A DNA stretch of 64,000 nt from Dugong dugon (GCA_030035585.1 CM057473.1:8916501-8980500), one strand, 5' to 3'. Shown: positions 34,522 to 46,925, numbered from the stretch's first letter. Notes: generated by a model from the sequence alone, not told the origin. Program-made: numbers and translations.

Positions 34522-34573
34522 TGCACACATGGGTCACCATGAATTGGAATCAACTCGATGGAGACTAACAACA
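34522..34573 (+). mobile_element. RTE/SINE 3' tail fragment
   Basis: gggtcaccatgaattggaat, then caactcgatggagactaac and an aacaaca end: the last ~50 bp of an RTE or long AfroSINE. Confidence 0.7.
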
Positions 34574-34799
34574 ACATGATTTAAAGTAACTTATAAATAA
34601 TCACCAAATTAGTGTGGCTTATTCTTGTCCCTATCAAGAATTTAATTACCATCAAATAAAATATGTTTTGTACATTAAACTACATTTTTCTTCATTTATC
34701 AAATACTTGTTGAAACTAGCTGCTTGTCACTGTATCGCAGGAATATGGATACATGCTGCAGAGAGCTCTGACTTATTAAACAGTAGTTTCTTATTAATC

Positions 34800-34877
34800 A
34801 TGGAAAACCCTACTGAGAACAGTTCTACTCTGACACACACGGAGTTGCCATGAGTCAAAGTCAACACGACAGCAATT
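34800..34877 (+). repeat. AfroSINE 3' fragment
   Basis: atggaaaaccctactgag, cagttctactctgacacac, then tgccatgagtcaaagtcaac: 3' part of the long variant only. Confidence 0.75.
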
Positions 34878-35041
34878 ATCTATTTATTTATGTGTCTACC
34901 ATTTATTTATTTATGTGTCATCCATTGCACAATATGTCACATTGACCAATGCCACAAATATTTGCTTAAAAGAAATATGTCAAACATCAATTTAATCAAT
35001 AAAATATGGTATCATGGAAAGCAGCACAGTTTATAAATATT

Positions 35042-35447
35042 TATTGTTGTTGTTAGGTGCTGTCTGGTCAGTTCCCACTCATAGCGACCTTGTGTACAAC
35101 AAAACGAAACACTGCCGGGTCCTGTGCCATTCTCACAATCATTGATATGTTTCAGCCCACTGTTGAAGCCACTGTGCCAATCCATCTTGTTGAGGCCCTC
35201 CCTCTTTTATGCTGATCCTCCTCTTTACCAAGCATGATATCCTTCTCCAGGGACAGGTCCCTTCTGATAATATGTCCTAAAGTAAGTAAGATAAAGTCTC
35301 CCTACTCTCACTTCTAAGGATCATTCTAGCTATACTTCTTCCAAGACAGATTTGTTTGTTCTTCTAGCAGTTTGTGGTATAGTCAATATTCTTTGCCAAC
35401 GTCATAATTCAAAGGCAACAATTCTTCTTCGGTCTTCCTTTTTTCTT
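35042..35447 (-). mobile_element. RTE LINE 3' fragment with C-terminal ORF remnant
   Basis: Complement of the 3' end of the RTE at 37621: ttgttgttaggtgctgtc, caaaacgaaacactgccggg, then sequence complementary to the end of the RT ORF (ccttctccagggacaggtcc). A-T-rich flanks aaatatttattg and aaataaatttattg may be the target duplication. Frame decayed. Confidence 0.85.
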
Positions 35448-36006
35448 TAAATGAATTACAAAAAAAAAATTTTAAATAAATTTATTGATATCAATAAAAT
35501 ATTATTAAAAATGGATTTTTTAAATGTTTGTCATTAGTATTATTGGCTCCAAGTATTTTACCAGTAATTATATAAAGTTCACATTTTAGTAGTTGAGCAT
35601 TCTGTAGATATTAAAACATAACTTATCACTAAGAGGTTTACAGACTCCCCCTTTAGTGGGCAGCAGATTGGATTTGAATGGCATGTTGATCACAAATCTC
35701 TGCTTGAAAATCTTGAAATATCAGAAAAATATTAAATTCAAAATTACTTTGTGTTAATGCTGAAAAACGAGAAACTGCATCCTGAACAACAAAAAAATGT
35801 TGAGGGGTTCCTAGAACATAGGTAGCAGATTGGACAAGAACAAAGAAACTGCCACCTAAAACTCTTCCAGGAAAGAGTTACTGGGAAGATGAAAGTAGAT
35901 GGAGGAAAACTCCAAGCTCTCACTTAAAAGTACTAGGAGCGAAAGGGGTCCTGGGGCCATTCTTAAGCCAGTGATTCTCTATTGGTCCAGACTGGCTTCC
36001 TCTAAT
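35448..36006. other. No recognisable feature
   Basis: AT-rich, unassigned. Confidence 0.45.
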
Positions 36007-36021
36007 AAAGTAGCTCCCTTA

Positions 36022-36527
36022 TCACCAGAAGAACTAGGTAGTGCCTGGCTAATACCACCAACGGCTCTGACAGGGATCGAATAGAGGGTCCTAGACAGAG
36101 TAGGAGAAAAATGTAGAAAAAAATTCAAGTTTACAAAAAAAAAAAAAAGACCAGATTTACTGGCCTGACAGAGACTGGAAGAACCCCAAGACTATGGTCC
36201 CCAGACATCCTTTTAACTCAAAAATGAAGACATTCCCGAAGTTCACCCTTTAGCCAAAGATTAGACAGGTCTATAAAACAAACAATAACACACGTGAGGA
36301 ACGTGCTTGGTAGTTCAATCATGTATACAAGACCAAAAGGGTAACACCTGTCCAAAAGCAATGACAAGAAGGCAGGAAAGGACAGGAAAATGGACAGATG
36401 GAAACAGGGAATTGGGGTGTGGATGGGGAGAGCGTTGACACATTTCAGGGTTTTGTGTATAAACTGATGAATGAGAAACTAATTTTCTCTGTAAAGTTTC
36501 ACCTAAAGCACAATAAACAAAAAAAGA
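36022..36527 (+). mobile_element. 5'-truncated L1 (3' UTR only), with a small insertion or rearrangement
   Basis: It matches the L1 3' UTR (ctctgacagggatcgaatag, agaccagatttactggcctg), with an A14 run where the full-length L1 has A26. It ends ctaaagcacaataaac plus A's. Duplication agtagctccctta (36009-36021) against agaagctccctta (36528-36540), one mismatch. Confidence 0.85.
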
Positions 36528-36550
36528 AGAAGCTCCCTTACAATATAGAG

Positions 36551-36766
36551 TAAGTTGTTGGGTGGTACAAATGGTTAACATGCTCAGTTGCTAACAGAAA
36601 GGTTACAAGTCCATGTCCACCCAGAGGCTCCTTGGAAGAAATGTCTATAATTTACTTCTAAAAAAATCAGCTATTGAAAACCCTACGGAGCACAGTTCTA
36701 CTCTTATACACACGTGGTCACCATAAGTTGAAGTCGACTCAACAGGAACTGGTTTTTCGTTTTTCC
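36551..36766 (+). repeat. AfroSINE, long variant
   Basis: Head tgggtggtacaaatggtta, weak B box acaagtccatgtccaccc, long-variant body, tail gaagtcgactcaacaggaac. Confidence 0.8.
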
Positions 36767-36991
36767 CTTTATCCAGTTCAGTTACCATTTTCTCTGAAAG
36801 TGTCATACATGCCCACACCAATGTACACACAACACATTACCACATTTTATCTTAAATAAAATACATGTGTAATAGATTTCAAAATGTAAAGAAATTAGAT
36901 CAGAGCTCTTTTGATATCACAGATTTTGTTATCCAAAACTAGTTATGCTAACTAATCTGTAGCTTATATCGTTACGTTTGTAATACCAGAA

Positions 36992-37193
36992 AAACAAACC
37001 CAATGTCGTCTATTGATTCTGACTCATATCGACACTTCAGGACAGAGTGGAACCGCCATAGGGTTTCCAAGTCTGTAAATCTTTACTGAAGCAGATTGCC
37101 ACATCTTTCTCCCACCAAGTGGCTGGTGGGTTCAAACCGCCAACCTTTCCATAGCAGCTCAGTGCTTAACCCCTGTGAAACCAGGGCCTCTTA
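36992..37193 (-). repeat. AfroSINE
   Basis: Reversed: aaacccaatgtcgtctattg, body caggacagagtggaaccgcc, gggttcaaaccgccaacc, ending accagggcctc. Confidence 0.85.
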
Positions 37194-37311
37194 CTTTTGT
37201 AATGAGGATAGTCATATTAACCAGTCCAACCAGACTTCAGATGTTTATTTTTAGAATAGAGCATATTATAAATACATATATAAAAATAAATAAATAGATA
37301 TATATGTAAAA

Positions 37312-37468
37312 ACCAAAAACCCATTACCATCAAGGCAATTCTGGCTCATAGCAACCCTATAGCACAGAGTAGAACAACACCACAGGATTTCCAAGGAGCT
37401 GCCAGTGGATTTGAACTGCTGACCTATTGGTTAACAGCCTGTGCTCTTTACCACTGCACCAGCAGGGC
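37312..37468 (-). repeat. AfroSINE
   Basis: Reversed: aaacccattaccatcaagg, cacagagtagaacaacacc, ggatttgaactgctgacc, ending gcaccagcagggc. Confidence 0.88.
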
Positions 37469-37546
37469 ATATGTGTGTGTGTGTGTGTGTGTGTATACAT
37501 ACATATATATATATATATTCATACATATATATACATACATATGTGT

Positions 37547-37599
<53 letters not shown>

Positions 37600-37617
37600 T
37601 ATATATATATATATTCC
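37469..37617. repeat. (TG)n/(TA)n microsatellite
   Basis: A (TG)12-like run passes into (TATACA) and a long (TA)n run, with a few ttca interruptions. It lies exactly between a SINE head and the start of an RTE. Frames across it (for example 37427-37720) are compositional. Confidence 0.9.
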
Positions 37618-37620
37618 CCA

Positions 37621-40600
37621 CATGTCTGATATTTTGCCATACTGTGGTGGATTGGGTGCTGCTGTGATGCTGGAAACTTTGCCACTGGTATTCAAATGCC
37701 AGCAGTATTACCCATGGTAAACAGGATTAAGCAGAGCTTCCAGACTGACAGAATAGGAAGAAGGACATGGTGTTCTACTTCTGAAAAAATTGGCCAGTGA
37801 AAACTTTATGAATAGCAGCAGAATATTGTCTGTTATAGTGCCAGAAGATGAGCCTCTCAGGTTGGAAGGCATTTAAAATATGACTGGAGAAGAGCTGCCT
37901 CTTCAAAGTAGAGTCGACCTGAATGACATGAATGGAGTCAAACTTTCGGAACCTTCATTTGCTGATGTGGCATGACTCAAAATGAGAAGAAATAGCTGGA
38001 AACATTCATTAATAATTGGAATATGGAATGTACAAAGTATGAATCTAGGAAAATTAGAAGTCATCAAAAATGAAATGGAACCCATAAACATCAATATCTT
38101 TGACATTAGTTAGCTGAAATGGACTGATACTGGCCATGATGAATCAGACAGTCATATGGTATGTACTGGGAATGACAAATTGAAGAGGAATGAGGCTGTG
38201 TTAAACATCTATGTATTTCAAGATCTGTCCTGAAGTACAATACTGTCCGGGATAGGATAATAGCCATACACCCTAAGGAAGTCCAGTTAATATGACTATT
38301 ATTCAAATTTAAACACCAACCACTACTGTCAAAGATTAGGAAATTGAAGGTTTTACCAACTTTTGCTGGCTGAAATTAATCAAACATACCATCAAGATGC
38401 ATTGATAATTACTAATGATTGGAATGCAAAAGGTGGAGATGAAGAAGGATTGGTAGTTGGAAAATATGGCTTTGGTAATACAAACGACTCCAGAGAGTGA
38501 ATGATATGATTTTGCAAGACCAACAACTTCTTCATTGCAAATACCTTTTTTTCACCAATATAAACAGTGACTACACACGTGGATCTCACTGAATGGAAAA
38601 CACAGGAATCAAATCGACTACATCTGTGGAGAGAGACAATGGAAATGCTCAGTATCATCAGTCAGAACAAGACCAGGGGCTGACTACAGACCAGGCCATC
38701 AATTGCTCATATACAAGTTCAAGTTGAAGCTGAAAAAACTAGATAAATTCCACAAGAGCCAAAATACAGCCTTGGGTATATCCCACCTGAATTTGGAGAC
38801 CATTTCAAGAATAGATTTGATGCACTGAGCGTTAATGACCAAAGACCAGACGAGTTGTGGAATGACATCAAGGACATGGTACATAAAGAAAGCAAAAGAT
38901 CATTAAAAAGACAAGAAAGAAGGAAAAGGCCAAAATGGATGTCAGAAGAGACTTTGAAACTTGTTTCTGAACATAAGAGTAGCTAAAGCAAATGGAAGAA
39001 ATGATGAAGTAAAAGAGTCAAACAGAAGATTTCAAAGGGCAGCTCCAGAAGACAAAGTAAAATATTATAATGAAATGTGCAAAGACCTGGAGTTACAAAA
39101 CCCAAAGGGAAGAACATGCTCAGCATTTCTCAAACTGAAAGAACTGAAGAAAAAATTCAAGCCCTGAGTTGCAATTTTGAAGGACTCTAGGGGCAAAATA
39201 TTGAATGACACAAGAAACATCAAAAGCAGATGGAAGGAATACACAGAATCACTGTACCAAAAAGAAATTGGTCAACATTCAACCACTTCAGAAGGTAGCG
39301 TATGATCAAAAACTGATGGTTTTGAAGGAAAAAGTCCAAGCTGCACTGACGGCATTAGCGTAAAAGAAGGCTCCAGGAATTGACGGAATACCAGTTGGAT
39401 GTTTCAACAAACAGATGCAGCACTGAAGGCGCTCACGTCATGTGTCTATGCCAAGAAATTTGGAAGACAGCTACCTGGCCAACCAACTAGAAGAGATCCA
39501 TATTTGTGCCCATTCCAAAGAAAGGTGCTCCAAAATAATGTGAAAATTATTGAACAATATATTAATATCATACACAAGTAAAATTTTCCTGAAGATCATT
39601 CAAAAGCAGTTGCAGCAATGCATCGACAGGGAACTGTCAGAAATTCAAGCCAGATTCAGAAGAGGACATGGAACTTGGGAAATCACTGCTGATGTCAGAT
39701 GGATCTTGGTTGAAAGCAGAGAATACCAGAAAAATGTTTACCTATGTTTTTTTGACTATGGAAAGACATTCAACTGTGTGGATCATAACAAATTACAGAT
39801 AACATTGCAAAGAATGGGAATTTCAGAACACTGAATTACGCTTATGAGCAACCTGTACATAGACGAAGATGCAGTCATTCAAATAGAGCAAGGGGATACT
39901 GCACGGTTTAAAATCAAGAAAGTTGTGTGTCAGCATTGCGTGTTTTCACCATATTTATTCAATCTGCATGCTGAGCAAATAATCTGAGAAACTGGACTAT
40001 AGGAAGAAGAATGTGGCATCAGGATTGGTGGAAGAGTCATTAACAACAACCTGTGATATGCAGATGACACAACCTTGCTTGCTGAAAATGAAGGCAACTT
40101 GAAGCACTTACTCATGAAGATCAAAGATCACAGCCTTCAGTATGGATTACACCTCAACATAAAGAAAACAAAAATCCTCACAACTGGACCAATAAGCAAC
40201 ATTATGATAAATGGAGAAAAAATTAACTTTGTAAAGGATTTCATTTTACTTGGATCCACAATCAATGCCCATGGAAACAGCAGTCAGGATATTAAACGGC
40301 ATATTGCATTGGGCAAATCTGCTGCAATAGACCTGTTTAAAGTGTTAAAAAACAAAGATGTCACTTTGAAGACTAAGGTGCACCTGATCCAAGCCATGAT
40401 ATTTTCAATTGGCTCACATGCATGCAAAAGCTGGACAATGAATAAGGCAGACCGAAGAAGAATTTTTATCTTTGAATTAGGGTGTTGGCGAAGAATATTG
40501 AATATACCATGGACTGCCAGAAGAACCAATAAGTCTGTCTTGGAGGAAATACAGCCAGAGCGCTCCTTAGAAGTGAGGATGGCAAGACGTCATCTCATGT

Positions 40601-40844
40601 ACTTTGAACATGTTATCAGGATGGACCAGTCCCTGGAGAAGGACATCATACCTGGTAAAGTAGAGGGTCCACAGAAAAAGAGGAAGATCCTTGCTGAGAT
40701 GGACTGACACAGTGGGTACAACAATGGACTCGAACGTAACAACGATTGTGAGGACGGCGCAGGACTGGGCAGTGTTTCATTCTGTTGTACATAGTGTCTC
40801 TATTAGTCAGAATTGACTTGATGGCACCTAATAACAACAACAAC
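37621..40844 (+). mobile_element. Near-full-length RTE LINE, inactivated
   Basis: About 3.2 kb, the size of mammalian RTE (BovB-like) elements. It starts catgtctgatattttgccat, matching the start of the copy at 50759. It carries a short 5' leader, an endonuclease region, an RT region and a 3' end gaattgacttgatggcacc with an (aac)n tail. Frameshifts and stops are frequent. No certain target duplication, which is common for RTEs. Confidence 0.9.
37988..40707 (+). pseudogene. RTE ORF (APE endonuclease plus reverse transcriptase), broken
   Basis: Decayed single ORF. The endonuclease part is readable around 38010-38690: a GIWNVQSMNLGKLE-type start, LKWTDTGH, and the region before ACGACTACATCTGTGG-like sequence (QIDYIC in relatives). 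The RT fingers/palm are readable in 39550-39834 (FFDYGKTFNCVDHNKL, the FxDxxxAFDxV motif). The catalytic box YADD is at 40057-40068, immediately preceded by an in-frame TGA (40054) where the second RTE copy has CGA (Arg), a typical CpG decay. The C-terminal 210 codons (40075-40707) stay open, including LLMKIKDHSLQYGLHLNIKK and WTMNKADRRRIFIFE. Family role: target-primed reverse transcription. Dead here. Confidence 0.9.
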
Positions 40845-40875
40845 ATTTGTTTTATAAATGAGCAAAGAGATATAT

Positions 40876-41080
40876 AGGAGCCTTGGTGGAACAAAATTTT
40901 AAGTGCTTGGGCTATAAACCAAAAGATTGGCAGCTGGAACCAACATAACAGCTCTGTTGGAGAAAGCCCTGGCAATCTGCTTCCATAAAGATTACAGCCA
41001 AGAAAATGCAATGGGGAGGTTTTACTCTGAAACATGGGGTTGCCATTAGTGGAAATAAGCTCAGTGGTACCTAACAACAA
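40876..41080 (+). repeat. AfroSINE, long variant with aacaacaa tail
   Basis: Head aggagccttggtggaac, extra module atctgcttccataaagatt, tail taagctcagtggtacctaac. Perfect 13-bp duplication caaagagatatat at 40863-40875 and 41081-41093. It lies 31 bp after the RTE tail. Confidence 0.92.
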
Positions 41081-41093
41081 CAAAGAGATATAT

Positions 41094-41539
41094 TTTTGTT
41101 GTTCTTTTGTGGAAAAAAGAGAGTGTGGGGAAATGGGAGAGATTACAGGGCATATTTTCCCTACTTAATATCTTAATTTGGAATTAACTTTCTTGAAGAG
41201 AGGAATAAAAATCTCGGGGAGATTCTGAGCAAAGACAATGAACAGAGCTAATGGAGTGGTTAAAGAGAGATACTGAGAAACTGCAGAAGAAGCCAAGTTC
41301 TGTGGTTGTCCCTACAGCACAATGTTTGTAAGAAGTTCATTCCTTCTCCTTTTCTGAAAAATCTATTTACAATGTGTGATATAGTGTATTTGTCTACATC
41401 TGTAGAACAGGTGATCACATAACAGACAATGAATGTTGTAACAATTTCATGGGCCAAGGGAAATCCAAGCTGAGAAAGAAAAGGAAGAACATGATAGATA
41501 ATGGGTGGTGATGGTAAATACGTCGGGATAGGCAAGATT
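41094..41539. other. No recognisable feature
   Basis: Unassigned. Confidence 0.45.
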
Positions 41540-41930
41540 ATGCTGAAGTAACAAAAATATACCCCAAATCTCAGTCGGTTAAAAAAAAAAAAAAAAGCAA
41601 CATGTATTCCTTGAAGATCCTAGATGTTCAAAGTGCTTCAACAGAGGGAATCTCCTCATCCAAGGTACTCAAGGACCCAGGCTGAGAAAAGCTCCATTTG
41701 GACATGTGCTTGTCTGGACTATTGAGGAGGGGAGGTAGCATGGTGAATTGCACCCTGGCCCTTAAGCTCCTACAGGCAGTGATATGTCACTTCTGCTCTC
41801 ATTACATTGACCAAATCAAATCATATGACCACACTTAGCTGGGAAGGTAAGAAATTGTAATCCTCTCATATGCCTGGAAGAGAGAGATGTAGAAATATTT
41901 GGCAAATAGAAATTTTTCTTCTAGTTTTTC
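41540..41930 (-). repeat. Probable old LTR or MER-type repeat, family uncertain
   Basis: aaccaaaaatataccccaaatctcag-like start (split in the genome by an A16 run near 41581), ggacccaggctgagaaaagc, and agtgatatgtcacttctgct resemble a common eutherian repeat that I cannot name with certainty. Strand is a guess. Confidence 0.35.
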
Positions 41931-44526
41931 ACAATAGTCAAGTGTCTGGTTCGTGAATGCATGTCACACACCCATTCTGGTGCCCAGAAATAAATTAGGG
42001 GGTTCTCTGATGATTCATGTTTAAGTTGGTTGTTCTCCTGTCAGCATTGTTTGGGCCCACAAAGGAATGTATAATCAAAAGTTGGTAAGAGCTGAGGAGT
42101 TTGAGTTCCGTTTGCTTTTGTGATTTTGTTTGAACAACAGTTCTATGGGGTAAAACAAGCAAATAAACAAACTAGTCTAGTTGGGATATTTGCTGAAATG
42201 AAAGATATTTATGTACATTATCATTTCAAGTAAAAAAAACCCTGATGCCGATAATTGCGCCCAACAGAATTCTAATTTTTGTAGCAATATTGTCTTAGTA
42301 AAGATCCCAAGAAGAAACAGGTGATACATTTGTCATCAATGAGGGGCAGGAGGTGAGAGAGAAAAGGAGATAACTTGGTTCTAATTTAGCAGGACCTTAA
42401 ATCAGCTCTTTATTTCATTCAAACTGAATCGACTAAATACGTGGCCAAAGCGTGAGATCCAAAATATTGGGTGTAAAATACTTAACCTGTTGCCGTTGAG
42501 TCTATCCCAATTCATCTGAGGGAATGCCATTCATAAAAAAGTCCTTTTAAAAAGAGATCCCTATAACTAAATATGTGAGAAGGGACACATGATTGCATCT
42601 CTCTGTTGGGGGCTGGAAATACAACCACCGAAAACAGAACTATAGCCTTAAATAATAGACTCATGTATTCAGTGTTCTTCGCGCAGAACACATATTTTAG
42701 CGTAACCAGGTCCTTTAATTTAAAGCTCCAAGTTACTTTAAGAAGGAAGTCTGTGAAACAACCCATATTTTCCCAATCCTAAATGTTTCCTTTTTCTATT
42801 TATCTCCACAGACCAGAGTGAGCTCACATATTTGCCAGTGGAAAGTACATCCCCAGAGCAGGGCACTATAGAAACCATCTATCAGTCCTGCAAGTGACTT
42901 GATACTTGCATCTAACCAATTTAGAAAACTACCTGAATTTCACCTCTTGTATTCCCCCGCAGGCTGGAGTTACACTGAATGTTGAAATAGTTTGGGGCAT
43001 TCAACAATTCCTTAATAAAAACATAATTTAACAGTATCCTTATCCCACAGTTATTGTGCCCTGAATGTATACTTATTTTTCTTGCTTTTGTTGCTCTCGT
43101 ACCAGTAATGCTGTTTCAGACTACGGACTTTCTTTCTTGGACAAATGAGGGGGATTTGGATTATTTTGACCAATGCGTTTGATTCCTGTAGATCAGGAGA
43201 TTTTCCAATGCGTGATTATTGTGGAAAAAATTATTAAACTGTAAGACCTTCTGGGAAATAATGGGATGTTGCTACAATTTCTATATTTTCATAACCAGTG
43301 CCTGGGTATTTTTTTTTGCTTTGCTATTATTATTTGGATGGAAAGTGATGCAAGAATATACCCAACGTGTCTTCTTCTGCTTCAATGAGTGCCAGGTATT
43401 AAGCAAGGGTTAGAACGCACTTCCTCTGAGATGGAAACAAATCAGACAGTGTTCAAGTAACCTTTACCACAGAAGGAAGAATATTAGCTCTGTCACACCC
43501 TTAAGCACACACATCTGAAGCTCAAATTCATTTTAATAAAGCACAACAGTTCTGGAGGTAACACAGATCTTCCCTCTTTGTACTAGGACAATATGCAAAA
43601 GATAGGCTTGTCAAGTATTTCTCAATGTCACAACTGCCATTCCGTTTTATGGAGACAACTGTTCGAGAAGTATGTTCACTTGTAGTTTCAGACTATATTC
43701 TAAAAGGTATTCACTTCATAGTAAACTGATGATATAGCAGCCAAACAGAGAGTTCAGAAAGCTGAGAATTCAAATCCCTAGTAGAGGCCATCAAAAGTTT
43801 ATCCAAATGAAAAATTGTAGGCTTGGCAGAAACACCCATTACCTTCGTGGAATAATCACTTAGAAGGAAACACTCCCTGGACAAGTCAAAGGATTATGAA
43901 AAGAGATTTTTCCCCAGAAAAAATTGTTTTAAACTCTGAAACAGAAAATCAAGCGAATCACACTATCTTACACACCCTACCAAGAACTATGTTACACTCA
44001 ACCGTTACACCCTTTCCCCCCAACTCTCCGAGGTTTTGGAAATGGATTCCAGGGCTCCAATACATTGAATCTTCTTCAAAACCCAAAAATGAATCTCTAA
44101 TTTCCAAGGGCGTATCATGTACCTAACAAACAGTAGATGAACATTAAAAATAACTCCATTTTCTAAATATCAATCACAAATGTATGCAAATGCCATAAAA
44201 GCAACAGAAGATTCCAGAAAGATGACGCTTCAGCAGTGACCACGGAAAACCCATCTGGCATTTGACGTGACTTGTGGGGTGACCATCTGCTGGAGCTTTC
44301 AGGAGGTGATGAGCTATAGAAAAGCCTAAGCCTGTTCCTGGGGCTTCTGTAACAGTTTTCAGATTGGCGTTTTTGAAAAGTTGAAAAAAATGGACCCTTT
44401 TCTCAAAAATTACTTTCACACCAATTAGGGCCTGAAATTCAGCCATGCGGAGTATTTTATAGAAAGCATTACAGTCTACAAAGTAAGGAACTCACGTGAC
44501 AAAAGCACATAGTAGTACTTAAAACG
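41931..44526. other. Long stretch with no recognisable repeat or gene
   Basis: About 2.6 kb without an identified family, unusual in this repeat-dense window. Frames at 42512-42766, 43219-43413, 43896-44126 and 44174-44446 are short and show no known domain. Sequence conservation would have to be tested by alignment. Confidence 0.5.
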
Positions 44527-44737
44527 TTGTTGTTAGGTGCCGTCAAGTAGGTTCTGACTCACAGCTACCCTATGTACAATGGAACGAAACACTACCCTGG
44601 TCCTGCACCATCCTCACAATTGTTGTTATTCTTGAGCTTATTGTTGCAGCCACTGTGTCATTCCATGTTGTTGAGGTTCTTCCTCTTTTTCGCTGACTCT
44701 CTACTTTGCCAAGCATGATGTCTTTCTCCAGGGAGGT
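44527..44737 (-). mobile_element. RTE LINE 3' fragment
   Basis: Complement of the RTE end: gttgttgttaggtgccgtc, atggaacgaaacactaccct, ttgttgcagccactgtgtc, then ccaagcatgatgtctttctc. Confidence 0.85.
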
Positions 44738-45164
44738 GAACACTCCGTGCCAGGATTGTACACACCAGCACAGAGACATCAGCTTCTTTCCAATGTGAGC
44801 CTGTTGATGACAGGGTGATGGAACAAAAAATTAGCAGCAAGCACAGAGAAGCAAAGGAGAATGGTTCTAGTAAGACCCCTACAGGGCAATGGAGGAATTT
44901 ATTGAGCAGAAAATAACAAATGTGCTTTCGAAGGTGCCAGTGATGTTACAACTGGGGCGGGGGGGTTGGGGGGCACTGCTTATATTATATCCGTAAGGTT
45001 AAGCCTGAAATATTTTGTTCTCAGCATTTGTTCTAATGGATTGATAGGTAGAAATCTGCAATTATAGGTTAGCCATATCATCTTGCCTTGAAGAGTGTTT
45101 AGAAATAGAAAGCTGCACTTGTAAACTCCCACCAATACATCCATTCATTCAGTAATATTACTAT
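44738..45164. other. No gene; G-rich run at 44953-44974
   Basis: ggggcgggggggttgggggg at 44954-44973 could form a G-quadruplex. The remainder is unassigned. Confidence 0.5.
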
Positions 45165-45339
45165 AAACAAAACAAGCCAACAAACTAACACAAAACCCAA
45201 ACCCATTGCCATCAGGTCAATTCTGATTCATAGTGAACCTATAGGACAGAGTAGAACTGCCTCATAGAGTTTCCAAGAAGCAGCTGGTGCATTTGAACTG
45301 CCAACCTTTTGGCTGGCAGGGCTGTGCCACTAGAGCTCC
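45165..45339 (-). repeat. AfroSINE
   Basis: Reversed copy with a drifting AAC/CAAAC-rich tail complement, body cctataggacagagtagaac, ending gccactagagctcc. Perfect 11-bp duplication aatattactat at 45154-45164 and 45340-45350. Confidence 0.92.
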
Positions 45340-45388
45340 AATATTACTATCAAAGGAAGTAAATAAATAATTAATACATACATACATG

Positions 45389-45572
45389 TTGTTGCTGGGT
45401 GCTGTTGAGTTGTTTTTGACTCATAGTGACCCTATATGACAGAGCAGAATTGCCCCACAGGGTTTCTTGGCTGTAATCTCTATGGAAACAGATTGTCAGG
45501 TCTTTCTCCCACAGAGCTGCTAGGTAGGTTAGCAGCCGAGTGCTTAACCGTTTGCACCACCAGGGCTCTTTA
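45389..45572 (-). repeat. AfroSINE
   Basis: ttgttgctgggtgctgttga, body ctatatgacagagcagaatt, ending gcaccaccagggctc. Inserted into a tacatacatac-like simple repeat present on both sides. Confidence 0.9.
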
Positions 45573-45680
45573 AGTACATATGTACATACATACGTAAGAA
45601 ATTGTCAACTAGTAATTAGTTCTATGCAAAAAAAAAAAAAAAAATTTAGCTGAAGCGAAGTGACAACAGGGTACCAAAAA

Positions 45681-45849
45681 ACAAGCAAACAAATCCGTTG
45701 CCATCAAGTCGATTCCAACTCATAGTGACCCTATAGAACAGAGTAGAACTGCCCCACAGAGTTTCTAAGGAGCCCCTGGTGGATTCAAACTGCCAACCTT
45801 TTGGTTAGCAGCCATAACTCTTAACCACTACACCACCAGAGTTTCCAAA
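45681..45849 (-). repeat. AfroSINE
   Basis: Reversed: aatccgttgccatcaagtcg, body cctatagaacagagtagaac, ggattcaaactgccaacc, ending accaccagagtttcc. Confidence 0.92.
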
Positions 45850-46925
45850 AGTGGGTATGTACTTTACATTAGCTGGACAGGATAGAACAACAAGGAGATG
45901 CCAACTAAACTGAATTTAAAGAACTTCAAGGAGGCAGCCATGTGATGATCAGGGAATGCCCACTCCAGGCAGGGGGAAAGGATGATCCTGGGATTGGAAT
46001 GAGCTTGATTTGTTTAAAAAGCAGCAAGAAGGCCGGTGAGGGAGGAGGAGAGATGTCCGAAAGAAAAGTGAAAGTACTGTTTCAAAATAGTCAGGAAAAA
46101 TTGGGAACAGCCACAGGCTTCTTACAATAATGCACTTAAGAATCGATCAATTAAACAAACAACAACTACTGTAACAACAATAACAAAAATGACAACCACC
46201 ACGACAACAAATTGTGTATACTCTTGAAACTCACACCCTTTATTCAAAACTACACAGCAGGAGGTATGTAAAGAAAGAAAATAAATAACAGTTTGTGACG
46301 GAAGAGAAAAATGCCTCCATTTAAGATAAAAGTGTCATCTGAACTGGTCAGAATTTTGAATGAAGCACCATTCTACCAGTTCTAATTTCTAGATGATAAA
46401 ATAAAAAATAAAAAAGCTGATCACTTCAGGATGAGCCTAGTAGAGTATCTGCATCCTGATAAGTTGAATCAGGAGAGACTTCAGGACTGAACATCAGCTT
46501 TACAGTCTGGGTTGCTCAGTGGTTTTATTTAGAGGTGAGCAGACTCCAAGGAGTTGAATAATTTTAACCATGCCTGTAAATTACCTTTTAGTACAGAAAC
46601 ACGCTGAGTCTAGTTGGAAAGCCAGGTTAGTATCATAATAATAGAGTAAGACGTAGAAGGATAACTTGAAAGGAAAACATCTCAAAATATGACTTGTAGC
46701 TGTAAGTGCCCCTTATGACTGGCAGGGTAAGGTTCACCTATCAAAATGCCCAAGGACTTGGGATACCCAAAGTGGACATTTTGGATATTGATGGAAACAG
46801 AATGGCAAATTCTTACCTGAAAAAAACCACTGCACATTTCTTTAACTTTCTCAGACATTTAGTTCCGTATGTATTCAGATACTTAGTTCCGTATTTATTA
46901 TACACATGTAGTATTTTGGTATATT
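45850..46925. other. No recognisable gene; (AAC)-rich patch near 46155-46210
   Basis: A short aac/aat/acc-rich patch is present. A 114-codon frame (46706-47050) runs into the next SINE and has no domain I recognise. Confidence 0.5.

Noticed and set aside
37427-37720. Frames rich in Y, I, C, V, T and H
   Set aside because: They are direct translations of the TG/TA microsatellite.
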